64,000 bases of DNA from G965207335 sp965222825 (GTDB lineage Bacteria; Pseudomonadota; Gammaproteobacteria; PS1; Pseudothioglobaceae). The translations under genes and the position numbers were made by a program. The DNA lies in contig OZ244964.1 in NCBI GenBank assembly GCA_965222825.1, forward strand, positions 372,001 through 436,000, given 5' to 3'. The notes under the pieces were generated by a model. That model did not search any database. It worked only from the letters and a program-made list of their open reading frames with translations, and was not told where the DNA came from. Below are positions 1-8,882 of the stretch, piece by piece; the stretch's first letter is position 1; the number at the start of each line of letters is the position of its first letter.

Positions 1-847
1 TTATTTTTGTTGCATCTATAATAATAGTTTTCTCAAATTTTGCTTTTTTATCAGAGTTTAGCGTTTGCCAATAATTTATTGCCTTATTGAGTAATTCTTT
101 CTTAGGTGCAAATGGCTTGCCTATTATATAATTGATAGTTTTATCATCAACAGCAACTAACCCGACTCTAGCACCAGCTTCAATTGCCATATTACACAAA
201 GTCATTCTGGCTTCAATACTAAAATCACTAATTGTGCTGCCTATAAATTCTATAGCACAACCAGTCCCGCCTGCTGTGCCAATTTGCTTAATTATGTGTA
301 AGGCAATATCTTTGGCTTCAACACCTTTATTTAACTTGCCATTTATTTTAATTAGCATATTTTTTAATTTTTTCTGCCATAGACATTGAGTAGCTAGCAC
401 ATGCTCTACCTCACTTGTGCCAATACCAAAAGCCAAAGCCCCTAATGCTCCGTGGGTAGAAGTGTGGCTATCGCCACAAACAACAGTTGTCCCTGGTAGT
501 GTTAGCCCCTGCTCTGGTCCTATAATATGCACTATGCCTTGACGAATATCATCTATTTTAATTTCTTGTATGTCGTATGTTTGACAATTACTATTTAGAG
601 TATCAATTTGTAGTTTAGATACTTTATCAACAATATTATTTCTATCTATGGTTGGCACATTATGGTCAGGCACTGCTATATTTGCTTGTTTACGCCAAGG
701 CGCTCTATTTGCAAGTCTTAGCCCCTCAAATGCTTGTGGTGAAGTTACTTCGTGGATTAGATGTCTATCAATATAAAGCAAGGTATCACCTTTATTACTA
801 AGGACTATATGCTTATCCCATAATTTGTCGTATAGTGTTTTTTTCAT
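1..847 (-). CDS. leuC: 3-isopropylmalate dehydratase large subunit, N-terminal part (window edge)
   Basis: The minus strand opens with ATG at 847 and stays open to the window edge, giving 282 codons of a protein that is usually about 466 residues. The start MKKTLYDKLWDKH and the segments DRHLIHEVTSPQAFEGL and VVCGDSHTSTHGALGALAFG are typical of LeuC, an aconitase-fold enzyme. With LeuD it isomerises 2-isopropylmalate to 3-isopropylmalate in cytoplasmic leucine synthesis. The cysteines that hold the [4Fe-4S] cluster lie in the C-terminal part outside the window and cannot be checked. No leuB or leuD is visible here; they may lie beyond the left edge. Confidence 0.95.
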   Translation of the reverse strand, partial: MKKTLYDKLWDKHIVLSNKGDTLLYIDRHLIHEVTSPQAFEGLRLANRAPWRKQANIAVPDHNVPTIDRNNIVDKVSKLQIDTLNSNCQTYDIQEIKIDDIRQGIVHIIGPEQGLTLPGTTVVCGDSHTSTHGALGALAFGIGTSEVEHVLATQCLWQKKLKNMLIKINGKLNKGVEAKDIALHIIKQIGTAGGTGCAIEFIGSTISDFSIEARMTLCNMAIEAGARVGLVAVDDKTINYIIGKPFAPKKELLNKAINYWQTLNSDKKAKFEKTIIIDATKI

Positions 848-1124
848 GGGTTATGTTTATTGAAGTTATTTTATTTAAAGAGCAATAGGAATAATTTTAT
901 TATAATTTTTAACCTTACAATAAGTCAAATCATAACTATTTTACAGGTTGAACCAGTATTGTGCCGATGTATTAAAATATTTTGCCAACCTAATAGCGCT
1001 GTCTTTACTAAATTGAATGACTTTCTTTTAAAATCTTGCTAATTTTAGTTTGTTTTGCTCTTCTGTTCATTATACTCAAAAATCATATAAAAATTGTATT
1101 AAAATAGTTGTATTTTTATATTTT
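848..1124. other. Intergenic region between divergent leuC and asnO
   Basis: AT-rich spacer of 277 nt between two divergent genes, so it should hold both promoters. I could not fix a convincing -35/-10 pair. A 60-codon TTG-initiated frame at 860-1042 has no ribosome binding site and no recognisable motif, and is not treated as a gene. Confidence 0.5.
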
Positions 1125-2888
1125 ATGTGTGGTATTTGTGGACAATTTAGGTTTGATAATAATCCAATAAAACACGATTTATTGACAAAAATGTTGGCAA
1201 AATTAGCCAGTCGTGGTCCTGATTATAGCAATATTACTATTAATAAAAATATTGCCTTAGGGCATAGCAGACTTGCTATTATTGACTTATCAACAAATGC
1301 TAATCAGCCTATTATTGATAAAGAGTTAAAACTTAGTATAGTTTTTAATGGCACTATATATAATTACCAAGAATTACGCAAAGAATTAGTAGCGTATGGG
1401 TATAAATTTTTTAGCCATTCTGATACCGAGACTATTATTAAGGCATATCATAGGTGGGGTGAAGACTGTGTGCTAAGATTAGATGGTGCGTTTGCATTTG
1501 CTATATACGATAAAGAAAAATTATTTTTAGCCCGCGATAGAATGGGTATTAAACCACTTTATTATAGTATTGATGATAGCAGCTTTAGTTTTGCTTCAAA
1601 TACTCAGGCTTTACTCATAAATGTTAAAAATAAAAATATTAATAAATTAGCACTAGAAGCACAATTATCACTACACGGAGTTGTGCCTGCCCCTGATACT
1701 ATTATATCTGGTATCAATAAATTAACACCCGCACATACTATGGTTGTTAATAAAAAAGGTGTTTATAAAATAAGGCAATATTGGTATCCAGATGCTAAAA
1801 GAATTGCCAATATAACAGAGGATGAATACATAGAGCATACTCATTTTTTATTACAACAAGCAGTGCTAAAACGCATATTAGCAGCAGATGTGGCTGTTGG
1901 GGTGCTATTATCAGGTGGATTAGATTCTTCTTTGTTAGTTGCAATATTATCCAAACTAAAACAAGATAATATTAGAACATTTTCCATAGGTTTTGAAGAT
2001 GTAGCTACAGAGGCGGGTAGTGAGTTTTTATATTCTGATACTATTGTTAATAAATTTAATACTAAGCATCATAAATACACAATAAAAAATACTGAAGTGT
2101 TGCAAAGACTACCTGAGACAGTTGCTAATATGGCAGAACCTATGGTAGCACAAGATGCTGTGGCATTTTATCTGTTAAGCGAGCAAGTATCAAAAAAAGT
2201 AAAAGTAGTGCTAAGTGGGCAAGGTGCTGATGAGGCTTTTGCGGGCTATTTTTGGTATCCAAAAATGCAACAACACACAGGCAATGATTTAGAAAGATTT
2301 AGCAAATATTATATAGACAGACCAGAGGCAGAATATTATAGGACTATTGTCAAAAAATATCAAACACACAATAATTACACCAAAAATTGGCTAAAAAAAC
2401 AATTAGCCAAAAAAAATACTGATGAGTTTTTAGATAAGGTGCTAAGAATGGATATTACTAGACTAATAGTTGATGACCCAGTAAAAAGAGTAGATAATAT
2501 GACTATGGCTTGGGGCTTAGAAGCAAGAGTGCCATTTATGGATACCAAATTAGTTGAATGGGCACTAGCAATTCCACCTAGTTTAAAACTAAAAGAACAA
2601 GGCAAATATCCACTAAAAAAAATAGCTAGAAACTTATTACCGCATAGTATTATTGATAGAAAAAAAGGTTATTTTCCTATGCCAGCACTAAAATATGTTA
2701 AGGGTGGGTTTTTAGACTTTATGGTTGATATATTAACTTCTAGTAAATGTATAAATCGTGGTATATTTGCACAAAATTACATCCAGCAGTTATTAAAAAA
2801 CCCAGAAAAATATATGACTGCTTTAAATGGCTCAAGGCTGTGGCATTTAGCACTACTGGAACTTTGGCTACAAATAAATAAAATATAA
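1125..2888 (+). CDS. asnO: N-acetylglutaminylglutamine amidotransferase (asparagine synthase family)
   Basis: A 587-residue class II glutamine amidotransferase fused to an asparagine-synthase domain. The start was set at 1125, 25 codons inside the longer frame, because the protein must begin MCG: Cys2 is the N-terminal nucleophile after Met removal. The glutaminase domain has the RGPD motif near residue 35. The ATP-pyrophosphatase loop LSGGLDSS lies near residue 262. The stretches TFSIGFEDVATEAGSEF, MAEPMVAQDAVAFYLLSEQ and SGQGADEAFAGYFWYP match the NAGGN-synthesis branch (AsnO of Sinorhizobium) better than ordinary AsnB. The predicted reaction is amidation of N-acetylglutaminylglutamine to the osmoprotectant NAGGN. 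The usual partner, Ngg synthetase, is not adjacent. No clear Shine-Dalgarno is seen. Confidence 0.85.
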   Translation: MCGICGQFRFDNNPIKHDLLTKMLAKLASRGPDYSNITINKNIALGHSRLAIIDLSTNANQPIIDKELKLSIVFNGTIYNYQELRKELVAYGYKFFSHSDTETIIKAYHRWGEDCVLRLDGAFAFAIYDKEKLFLARDRMGIKPLYYSIDDSSFSFASNTQALLINVKNKNINKLALEAQLSLHGVVPAPDTIISGINKLTPAHTMVVNKKGVYKIRQYWYPDAKRIANITEDEYIEHTHFLLQQAVLKRILAADVAVGVLLSGGLDSSLLVAILSKLKQDNIRTFSIGFEDVATEAGSEFLYSDTIVNKFNTKHHKYTIKNTEVLQRLPETVANMAEPMVAQDAVAFYLLSEQVSKKVKVVLSGQGADEAFAGYFWYPKMQQHTGNDLERFSKYYIDRPEAEYYRTIVKKYQTHNNYTKNWLKKQLAKKNTDEFLDKVLRMDITRLIVDDPVKRVDNMTMAWGLEARVPFMDTKLVEWALAIPPSLKLKEQGKYPLKKIARNLLPHSIIDRKKGYFPMPALKYVKGGFLDFMVDILTSSKCINRGIFAQNYIQQLLKNPEKYMTALNGSRLWHLALLELWLQINKI

Positions 2889-3006
2889 ACGAGGTTAAAC
2901 CTTGTTAGATTCTTAACAAGATATTGCTAATTTTTGTAATAAAGAACACAGTTATATTAAAGACTATATTATAATACTTAAAGCACATAATCCTTATAAG
3001 TAAGCC

Positions 3007-4125
3007 CTAACTTGGCACCTTATGATCATCCATAAAATTACCTTGTAATTTAATACCAACAACAGCACCAAAAATTAAAAATATAACATCAACAAATGAG
3101 CCCAAAGCAAGTGTTGATGTGCCAGCTAAGCCTTGACCTAGCGTGCATCCCATACCTAAAATACCACCAATTCCTACCAATAAACCTCCAATAAAATATC
3201 TAGGAATAGTCGCAATATCAATTTTTTGAAGTGCAAAGTTTTTACTAAATAATGAATAAATAAGCGAGCCTATACCAACCCCTAAAAACATAATAAGCCC
3301 AAGTGTAAGTAGATAAAGAACTGGGTTTGCAAGTATTCTAAGCGTATCTCCCATAGGTCTTATAAAAGTATAAGACTGCATACCTAAACCGTATTGAGGC
3401 TCATCTAAAAAATTTGATACTTCTGTTGCTAGCTCTGCTAATCCACCACCACTTAAATAATAAACACTTATAATTATGCCACCTATAAAAAAGCCACCAA
3501 TTATATTATCTTTTCTAACTCTAAAATATTTTGATTTAAAAGCAATACCTATAAGTGTTGTAGCAATAACAATACCAATTATTACTCGTAAGGTCCCAAT
3601 ATCAATACCCAAAAAATAATTAGCAATACTACCTAAGTCTTGATAATCAATTCCTAACTTAACTAAATCAGGGCTTATGGTGCTAATCCAACCAAATAAT
3701 TCATCCATAACACTTTCTGTGTAAAGAAGAGTCCAAGCAGCAATTGACATACCAAAAATAGCAATTAATGCTCTTAGATCACCTGAGCCAAGATTAAGCA
3801 TATTCTTCATACCACAACCCCTACTTAATGTCATACCTAAACCAAATAAAAAGCCTCCAAAAACATATCCCGGCCATCTAAATTCAGATAATCTATATGG
3901 TGGTCTTGTATTATCAAATGATAATACGGAAAAAGCCTCTAAAAGCGTTGCTACAAAAATAGCAACACCAATTGCAAATATATACATAAGAAATCTGCCA
4001 TTATTACCTGTTTTAATAATATCTGCAATACCACCTAATGGACAAAATTGGGTTTTTCTAGCAACTATGCCAAAGAAAATAGAAAGCAGAAAAATTAAAA
4101 TATATAACAATACTAATAAGTTCAT
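3007..4125 (-). CDS. YeeE/YedE family sulfur-compound transporter
   Basis: A 372-residue polytopic membrane protein. It has the family's cysteine-containing motifs: FCPLGG (C28), SRGCGMKN (C104) and GCTLGQG (C327). In characterised YeeE/TsuA these cysteines line the thiosulfate path. Roughly nine or ten hydrophobic segments cover its length, close to the family norm. In a RuBisCO-bearing, rhodanese-bearing genome, import of thiosulfate or a related reduced sulfur species is plausible, but the substrate is inferred. The gene is convergent with the amidotransferase and diverges from dnaK, with 128 nt between the two starts. No TusA-like partner lies next to it. Confidence 0.88.
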   Translation of the reverse strand: MNLLVLLYILIFLLSIFFGIVARKTQFCPLGGIADIIKTGNNGRFLMYIFAIGVAIFVATLLEAFSVLSFDNTRPPYRLSEFRWPGYVFGGFLFGLGMTLSRGCGMKNMLNLGSGDLRALIAIFGMSIAAWTLLYTESVMDELFGWISTISPDLVKLGIDYQDLGSIANYFLGIDIGTLRVIIGIVIATTLIGIAFKSKYFRVRKDNIIGGFFIGGIIISVYYLSGGGLAELATEVSNFLDEPQYGLGMQSYTFIRPMGDTLRILANPVLYLLTLGLIMFLGVGIGSLIYSLFSKNFALQKIDIATIPRYFIGGLLVGIGGILGMGCTLGQGLAGTSTLALGSFVDVIFLIFGAVVGIKLQGNFMDDHKVPS

Positions 4126-4203
4126 AGCACATTATTTTAGAGCATAATTATTATAATTATTTTATAAAATCTATAATAATATTTAAAAAATATAAATTAA
4201 ACC

Positions 4204-4232
4204 CTTGAAAAATATACTAAATAGCCATATAT
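4204..4232 (+). promoter_or_regulatory. Sigma-32 (heat-shock) promoter of dnaK-dnaJ
   Basis: CTTGAAA at 4204-4210 and CCATATAT at 4225-4232 are separated by 14 nt. This closely fits the RpoH consensus (CTTGAAA, 11-16 nt, CCCCATnT). It lies about 34 nt upstream of the dnaK start, the expected place for a heat-shock promoter in gammaproteobacteria. Confidence 0.8.
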
Positions 4233-4265
4233 CTCTAACATCATAAAATAATCGTGGAGAATAAT

Positions 4266-6215
4266 ATGGCAAAAATAATAGGTATAGACTTAGGCACTAC
4301 AAACTCTTGTGTATCGGTAATGGATGGTAAGAGTGCAAAAATTATTGAAAATAGCGAAGGCGATAGAACAACCCCTTCTATTGTTGCATATCAAAAAGAT
4401 TCTGATGAAATATTAGTAGGACAATCCGCTAAAAGACAAGCTGTTACTAATCCTGAAAACACTCTATATGCTATTAAGAGATTAATTGGCAGAAGATTTG
4501 ATGAGCAAGCAGTACAAAAAGATATTGAAATTGTGCCTTATAAAATAGTAAAAGCTAGCAATGGTGATGCTTGGGTAGAAGTTAAAGGTAAAAAAATAGC
4601 AGCACCTGAAATATCTGCTAAGATTTTGACAAAAATGAAAAAAACCGCAGAAGATTATCTAGGTGAAAAAGTTAAAGAAGCAGTTATTACTGTGCCAGCT
4701 TATTTTAATGACTCACAAAGACAAGCTACAAAAGATGCTGGAAAAATTGCTGGTTTAGATGTAAAAAGAATTATCAACGAGCCTACTGCCGCCGTTTTAG
4801 TTTACGGTATTGATAAAACTAAAGGCAATAAAAAAATTGCAGTTTATGACTTAGGTGGTGGCACATTTGATGTATCTATAATTGAAATGGAAGATATAGA
4901 TGGCGAAAAACAATTTGAAGTTTTAGCAACTAATGGCGATACTTTCTTAGGTGGCGAGGACTTTGATTATAAAATTATTAATTATTTGGTAACTGAATTT
5001 AAAAAATCAGACGGAGTGGACTTAAAAAATGATCCTCTAGCATTACAACGCTTAAAAGAAGCAGCAGAAAAAATTAAAATTGAGTTATCATCATCAGAGC
5101 AATCAGAAGTAAACTTACCTTATATTACCGCAGATGCTAGTGGACCTAAGCACTTAAATATTAATATAACTCGTGCTAAATTAGAATCATTAGTGGCTAA
5201 TTTAATTAAACGCTCAATTAAACCTTGTAGCATTGCTCTAAAAGATGCTAATTTATCAATAAGTGATATTGATGAGGTAATTTTAGTAGGCGGACAAACT
5301 AGAATGCCTAAGGTGCAAGAAGAGGTTAAAAACTTTTTTGCTAAAGAGCCTAAAAAAGATGTTAACCCTGATGAGTGTGTGGCTATGGGTGCTGCTATTC
5401 AAGGTGGTGTTTTAGCTGGAGATGTAAGCGATGTTTTATTACTTGATGTAACACCATTATCGCTAGGTATTGAAACCATGGGCGGTGTTATGACTAAACT
5501 TATTGAAAAAAATACTACTATTCCTACCAATGCTTCACAAGTATTTTCAACAGCAAGTGATAATCAAAATTCTGTTACAGTGCATGTGTTACAAGGTGAG
5601 AGAGAGATAGCAAATGCTAATAAATCATTGGGGCAATTTAATTTAGACGGTATTGCTCCAGCACCAAAAGGACAGCCACAAATTGAAGTATCATTTGATA
5701 TTGATAGCGATGGTATTCTGCATGTATCTGCTAAGGATAAAAACACCAATAAAGAGCAATCAATAACTATTAAAGCATCTAGTGGTTTATCAGAACAAGA
5801 AGTAGAAAAAATGATTAAAGATGCAGAAGCAAACGCAGAAGAGGATAAAAAATTCCAAGAATTAGTTACAGCCCGTAATATGGCTGATGGTATTATCCAT
5901 GTAACTAAACAAAGTATGGATGAGTTAAAAGATGAAGTTCAAGATGATGAAAAATCTGCTATTGAAAATGCTATTAAAGAATTAGAAGAAGCTATTAAGG
6001 GTAATGACAAGGTAATTATTGATGAAAAAACAAAATCCTTAACAGAAGTATCACAATCCTTAGCACAAAAAGCACAGACAAAAGCACAGACAAAAGCACA
6101 GACATCTGGCAATGGCTCAGGGTTTACCCCTGAGGCAGAAAAAGCATCGGATAAAACAAATTCTGGTGATGATGTAGTAGATGCTGATTTTGAAGAAGTA
6201 GATGACAAAAAATAG
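4266..6215 (+). CDS. dnaK: Hsp70 chaperone DnaK
   Basis: A 649-residue Hsp70. The ATG at 4266 is preferred to the GTG at 4254, because GGAG at 4256-4259 then sits at proper spacing and the protein starts MAKIIGIDLGTTNS as DnaK does. The nucleotide-binding domain has IGIDLGTTNSCV, VYDLGGGTFDVS and ILVGGQTRMP, and is followed by the linker DVLLLDVTPLSLGIETMGG and the substrate-binding domain. It folds and protects cytoplasmic proteins together with DnaJ, encoded 42 nt downstream, and GrpE, which is not in the window. The C-terminal tail has three in-frame copies of a 12-bp unit (6069-6104) encoding QTKA-type repeats. It ends in the acidic DVVDADFEEVDDKK typical of proteobacterial DnaK. Confidence 0.98.
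   Translation: MAKIIGIDLGTTNSCVSVMDGKSAKIIENSEGDRTTPSIVAYQKDSDEILVGQSAKRQAVTNPENTLYAIKRLIGRRFDEQAVQKDIEIVPYKIVKASNGDAWVEVKGKKIAAPEISAKILTKMKKTAEDYLGEKVKEAVITVPAYFNDSQRQATKDAGKIAGLDVKRIINEPTAAVLVYGIDKTKGNKKIAVYDLGGGTFDVSIIEMEDIDGEKQFEVLATNGDTFLGGEDFDYKIINYLVTEFKKSDGVDLKNDPLALQRLKEAAEKIKIELSSSEQSEVNLPYITADASGPKHLNINITRAKLESLVANLIKRSIKPCSIALKDANLSISDIDEVILVGGQTRMPKVQEEVKNFFAKEPKKDVNPDECVAMGAAIQGGVLAGDVSDVLLLDVTPLSLGIETMGGVMTKLIEKNTTIPTNASQVFSTASDNQNSVTVHVLQGEREIANANKSLGQFNLDGIAPAPKGQPQIEVSFDIDSDGILHVSAKDKNTNKEQSITIKASSGLSEQEVEKMIKDAEANAEEDKKFQELVTARNMADGIIHVTKQSMDELKDEVQDDEKSAIENAIKELEEAIKGNDKVIIDEKTKSLTEVSQSLAQKAQTKAQTKAQTSGNGSGFTPEAEKASDKTNSGDDVVDADFEEVDDKK
6069..6104 (+). repeat. 3 x 12-bp tandem repeat inside dnaK
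   Basis: Three perfect copies of AAAGCACAGACA lie in the coding sequence of the flexible DnaK tail. Copy-number changes would keep the reading frame. Confidence 0.85.
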
Positions 6216-6257
6216 CCTATATTTTGCTAGCATTTCTAAACCGTTTAACATAACAAC

Positions 6258-7361
6258 ATGGCAAAACAAGACTATTACGAAGTATTAGGAATCTCAAAAC
6301 AAGCCAGTGATGCTGATATTAAAAAAGCATACAAGCGTTTGGCTATGAAGCATCACCCTGATAGAAATAAAGATAATAAAAAAGCATCAGAAACTAAATT
6401 TAAAACCATACAAGAAGCATATGCAATTCTATCTAATAGCCAAAAAAGAGGTGCTTATGATCAATTTGGACACGCTGGTGTAGATGGTTCAGCTGGTGGC
6501 TTTGGTAACGGTGCTGGCTTTGATTTTGGTGATATATTTAGTGATTTTTTTGGCTCTGGACAACGGCAAACTAATAATAGAGGTAATGATTTACAATACA
6601 ATTTAGAAATTAACCTCAAAGAAGCTGTAGAGGGTAAAACAGTTAAAATTCGCATCCCTAGAGACGAAAAATGCACTAGTTGTAGTGGTAGTGGTGCTAA
6701 AGCAGGCACAAATATAAATACTTGTTCTACCTGCGGTGGTAGTGGGCAAGTGCAAACACAACAAGGTTTTTTTGCAATCCAAAAAACATGTTCTACCTGC
6801 GGTGGGAAAGGCAAAACTATCGCTAATCCTTGTTCTAGTTGTCGTGGTAGTGGTGTTGTAAAAGTTGAAAAACACCTTTCTGTGAAAATACCAGCAGGTG
6901 TAGATACTGGTAATAGAATTCGCTTACAAAACGAAGGTGAAACTGGTGTAAATGGTGGTGCTACTGGTGATTTATATGTGCAAATTCATGTTAAGGAACA
7001 TAATATTTTTCAAAGACATAATGATGATTTATACTGTGAAGCACCTATTGCGTTTACAATAGCAACACTAGGCGGTAGTATAGAAATACCTACTCTAAAT
7101 TCAAGAGCAAAAATTAAAATACCTCAAGGCACACAAAGTGGCAAAATATTTCGTATAAGAGGCAAGGGATCGCCATCTGTCAGAGGGGGCTCTACTGGTG
7201 ATTTATTGTGCAAAATTAAAGTAGAAACACCAGTTAACTTAAATAGTAAACAAAAAGAATTACTACAAGAATTTGCTAACTCTTGTGGCAAAGATGCTAG
7301 TAAAAATCACCCAAAATCAAAATCATTTTTTAACTCTATTAAAACTTTTTTTGATAAATAA
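6258..7361 (+). CDS. dnaJ: Hsp40 co-chaperone DnaJ
   Basis: A 367-residue type I DnaJ. The J-domain carries the HPD motif at residues 33-35, which stimulates the DnaK ATPase. It is followed by a Gly/Phe-rich linker and four zinc-binding CxxCxGxG-type motifs (CTSCSGSG, CSTCGGSG, CSTCGGKG, CSSCRGSG). The C-terminal substrate-binding domains include the characteristic GDLYVQIHVKEHNIFQR. It lies 42 nt after dnaK and is probably cotranscribed from the same sigma-32 promoter. Confidence 0.98.
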   Translation: MAKQDYYEVLGISKQASDADIKKAYKRLAMKHHPDRNKDNKKASETKFKTIQEAYAILSNSQKRGAYDQFGHAGVDGSAGGFGNGAGFDFGDIFSDFFGSGQRQTNNRGNDLQYNLEINLKEAVEGKTVKIRIPRDEKCTSCSGSGAKAGTNINTCSTCGGSGQVQTQQGFFAIQKTCSTCGGKGKTIANPCSSCRGSGVVKVEKHLSVKIPAGVDTGNRIRLQNEGETGVNGGATGDLYVQIHVKEHNIFQRHNDDLYCEAPIAFTIATLGGSIEIPTLNSRAKIKIPQGTQSGKIFRIRGKGSPSVRGGSTGDLLCKIKVETPVNLNSKQKELLQEFANSCGKDASKNHPKSKSFFNSIKTFFDK

Positions 7362-7377
7362 ATACCATTAAGCAATT

Positions 7378-8115
7378 TTAATGATTTCTAATTTTATTTA
7401 AACAAGTAAGCAAACTATCATTATCATAACTAGTTGCTACAAAATGATTAACAAAACCACTTTTTTTTACTGCCTTAGCAACTCTATTTCCTAATACTAT
7501 AACAGGGTATTGCTGTAATTTAGTGACATAATTAGTATTTATATTATCAACAATAGTTAAAAAAGCCTCTAAAGTATCAATGCTATTTAGCATAATAACA
7601 CCTAGTTTATTTGCTAAAAATTTATTCAAAGAATGTTTATGCTCAATGCTAGTATTAGCTATTTTGCGGTAATAAACCTCTAAATATAGAACGCTATTAT
7701 TGATTGACAAATTATTTTTCAATATTTCTCTACCACCCCTACCCCTTATTATTAAGATATTTTTATCACTAATATTAACTAAGGCTTTAGTTGCTAATAA
7801 TGCCTCACTAGAAGCAACACCTGTTGGAGTAATATCCACTTTAAAACCATAATGCTCTAAGCGTTTTTTAGTAGTAGTGCCAATAGCTGCAATTAGAATT
7901 GGTTTTTTTTTGCTAATTTTTGTTAAATATTTAGCACCATAATTAACAGCATTAACACTAATAAAAATCACTATATCAAAATTAACCTTAGTTAGTGTTG
8001 CATTTAATGGCTTTATTACTAAACTAGGAAATAATAGTGGCTGATAATTATTTAAAATAAGTTTACGCTCAAACTCTCTAACTTGTGTTAATGGTCTAGT
8101 TAATAAAACTTGCAT
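7378..8115 (-). CDS. hemD: Uroporphyrinogen-III synthase
   Basis: A 245-residue HemD-like protein beginning MQVLLTRPLTQVREFERKL. It has the segments VIFISVNAVNYGAKYL, AAIGTTTKKRLEHYGF and ILIIRGRGGREIL, which are family hallmarks in a fold otherwise poorly conserved. It closes hydroxymethylbilane with inversion of ring D to give uroporphyrinogen III, the common precursor of haem and sirohaem. Sirohaem matters for sulfite reductases in sulfur oxidisers. The gene converges on dnaJ with 16 nt between them. No hemC is adjacent. Confidence 0.88.
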   Translation of the reverse strand: MQVLLTRPLTQVREFERKLILNNYQPLLFPSLVIKPLNATLTKVNFDIVIFISVNAVNYGAKYLTKISKKKPILIAAIGTTTKKRLEHYGFKVDITPTGVASSEALLATKALVNISDKNILIIRGRGGREILKNNLSINNSVLYLEVYYRKIANTSIEHKHSLNKFLANKLGVIMLNSIDTLEAFLTIVDNINTNYVTKLQQYPVIVLGNRVAKAVKKSGFVNHFVATSYDNDSLLTCLNKIRNH

Positions 8116-8207
8116 TATGTATTAAAAAACTTCTGATTAACCCTTAAAAATATTTTTATAACAATATCTTATAAAAATCAGATTTGTAAGTATTGCTTCA
8201 AGGTTAA

Positions 8208-8789
8208 TTAATAACCTAATAATTCTGAGATTGTTATTGCTTTATTTAAAGAATATGATTCTGCCAAGCGACAAATAACAATCACTTTTTGTTTAATTTT
8301 AGCAATTTTATCTAAAAATTCACGAATTTCTTTATCCTCTAAAGACAATGAAGATACAATAACAGGAGTATCATTAAAATAAATATTATAGTTTAGTATT
8401 TTTTTATGTTTTAGGTTTGTATTATTAATCTTATTAGATAATTGCATAACTATTTTAAAATCAGATACTAATTTATAAATAACATTATCTAATTCTAATT
8501 CAAACCATAAAATAACACATTCTTTATAATTATATATTGATGACAATAATTTCTTTAATTTATCAATATCTTGTAAATGTTCATTGTTAATTTCAATAAC
8601 AAGTTGAAAATCATTATTCTGTGCATCATTACAAATCTCTTCAATATCCTCGTTAGTATCTATTGGTAATAACAGTGTTGAGAAAAAGTCAGAATAATAA
8701 TCAAATCTCCATTCTTTTGGTATATCATCTGGATAAAAATCATCCAAAAAATCTAAGCCGTATTTACCTATTAATAATTGTGTTTGCAT
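8208..8789 (-). CDS. Hypothetical protein, weak DUF72-like N-terminus
   Basis: A 193-residue soluble protein without a signal peptide or membrane segment. Near the N-terminus it reads DFYPDDIPKEWRFDYYSDFF, which recalls the YP...L.YYA..F motif of DUF72 TIM-barrel proteins. The rest, rich in Leu, Ile and Asn, has no motif I recognise, and the size is below that of full DUF72 proteins. It lies upstream of hemD on the same strand with 92 nt between. The function is unknown, and the DUF72 link is only suggested by pattern. Confidence 0.7.
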   Translation of the reverse strand: MQTQLLIGKYGLDFLDDFYPDDIPKEWRFDYYSDFFSTLLLPIDTNEDIEEICNDAQNNDFQLVIEINNEHLQDIDKLKKLLSSIYNYKECVILWFELELDNVIYKLVSDFKIVMQLSNKINNTNLKHKKILNYNIYFNDTPVIVSSLSLEDKEIREFLDKIAKIKQKVIVICRLAESYSLNKAITISELLGY

Positions 8790-8882
8790 TTTTATATATT
8801 TTTAATCATACTATAAACTATAATTAGTAAAATCTTAAAATCATTAGCAATAAAATTTATTCGTATAATTTAACATAGTATT

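Noticed and set aside
860..1042. 60-codon TTG-initiated ORF between leuC and the amidotransferase
   Set aside because: No ribosome binding site, no motif, and it fills a divergent promoter region.
1050..1124. N-terminal extension of the amidotransferase frame
   Set aside because: The enzyme requires Cys as residue 2, so MCGICG at 1125 must be the start.
2891..2920. Hairpins after the amidotransferase (CTTGTTA ... TAACAAG at 2901-2920)
   Set aside because: No T-run follows, so I do not call a terminator, although the stem is real.
6461..6875. Long minus-strand ORFs opposite dnaJ (and similar opposite dnaK, cas3 and others)
   Set aside because: Antisense shadows of conserved coding sequence, with no independent support.
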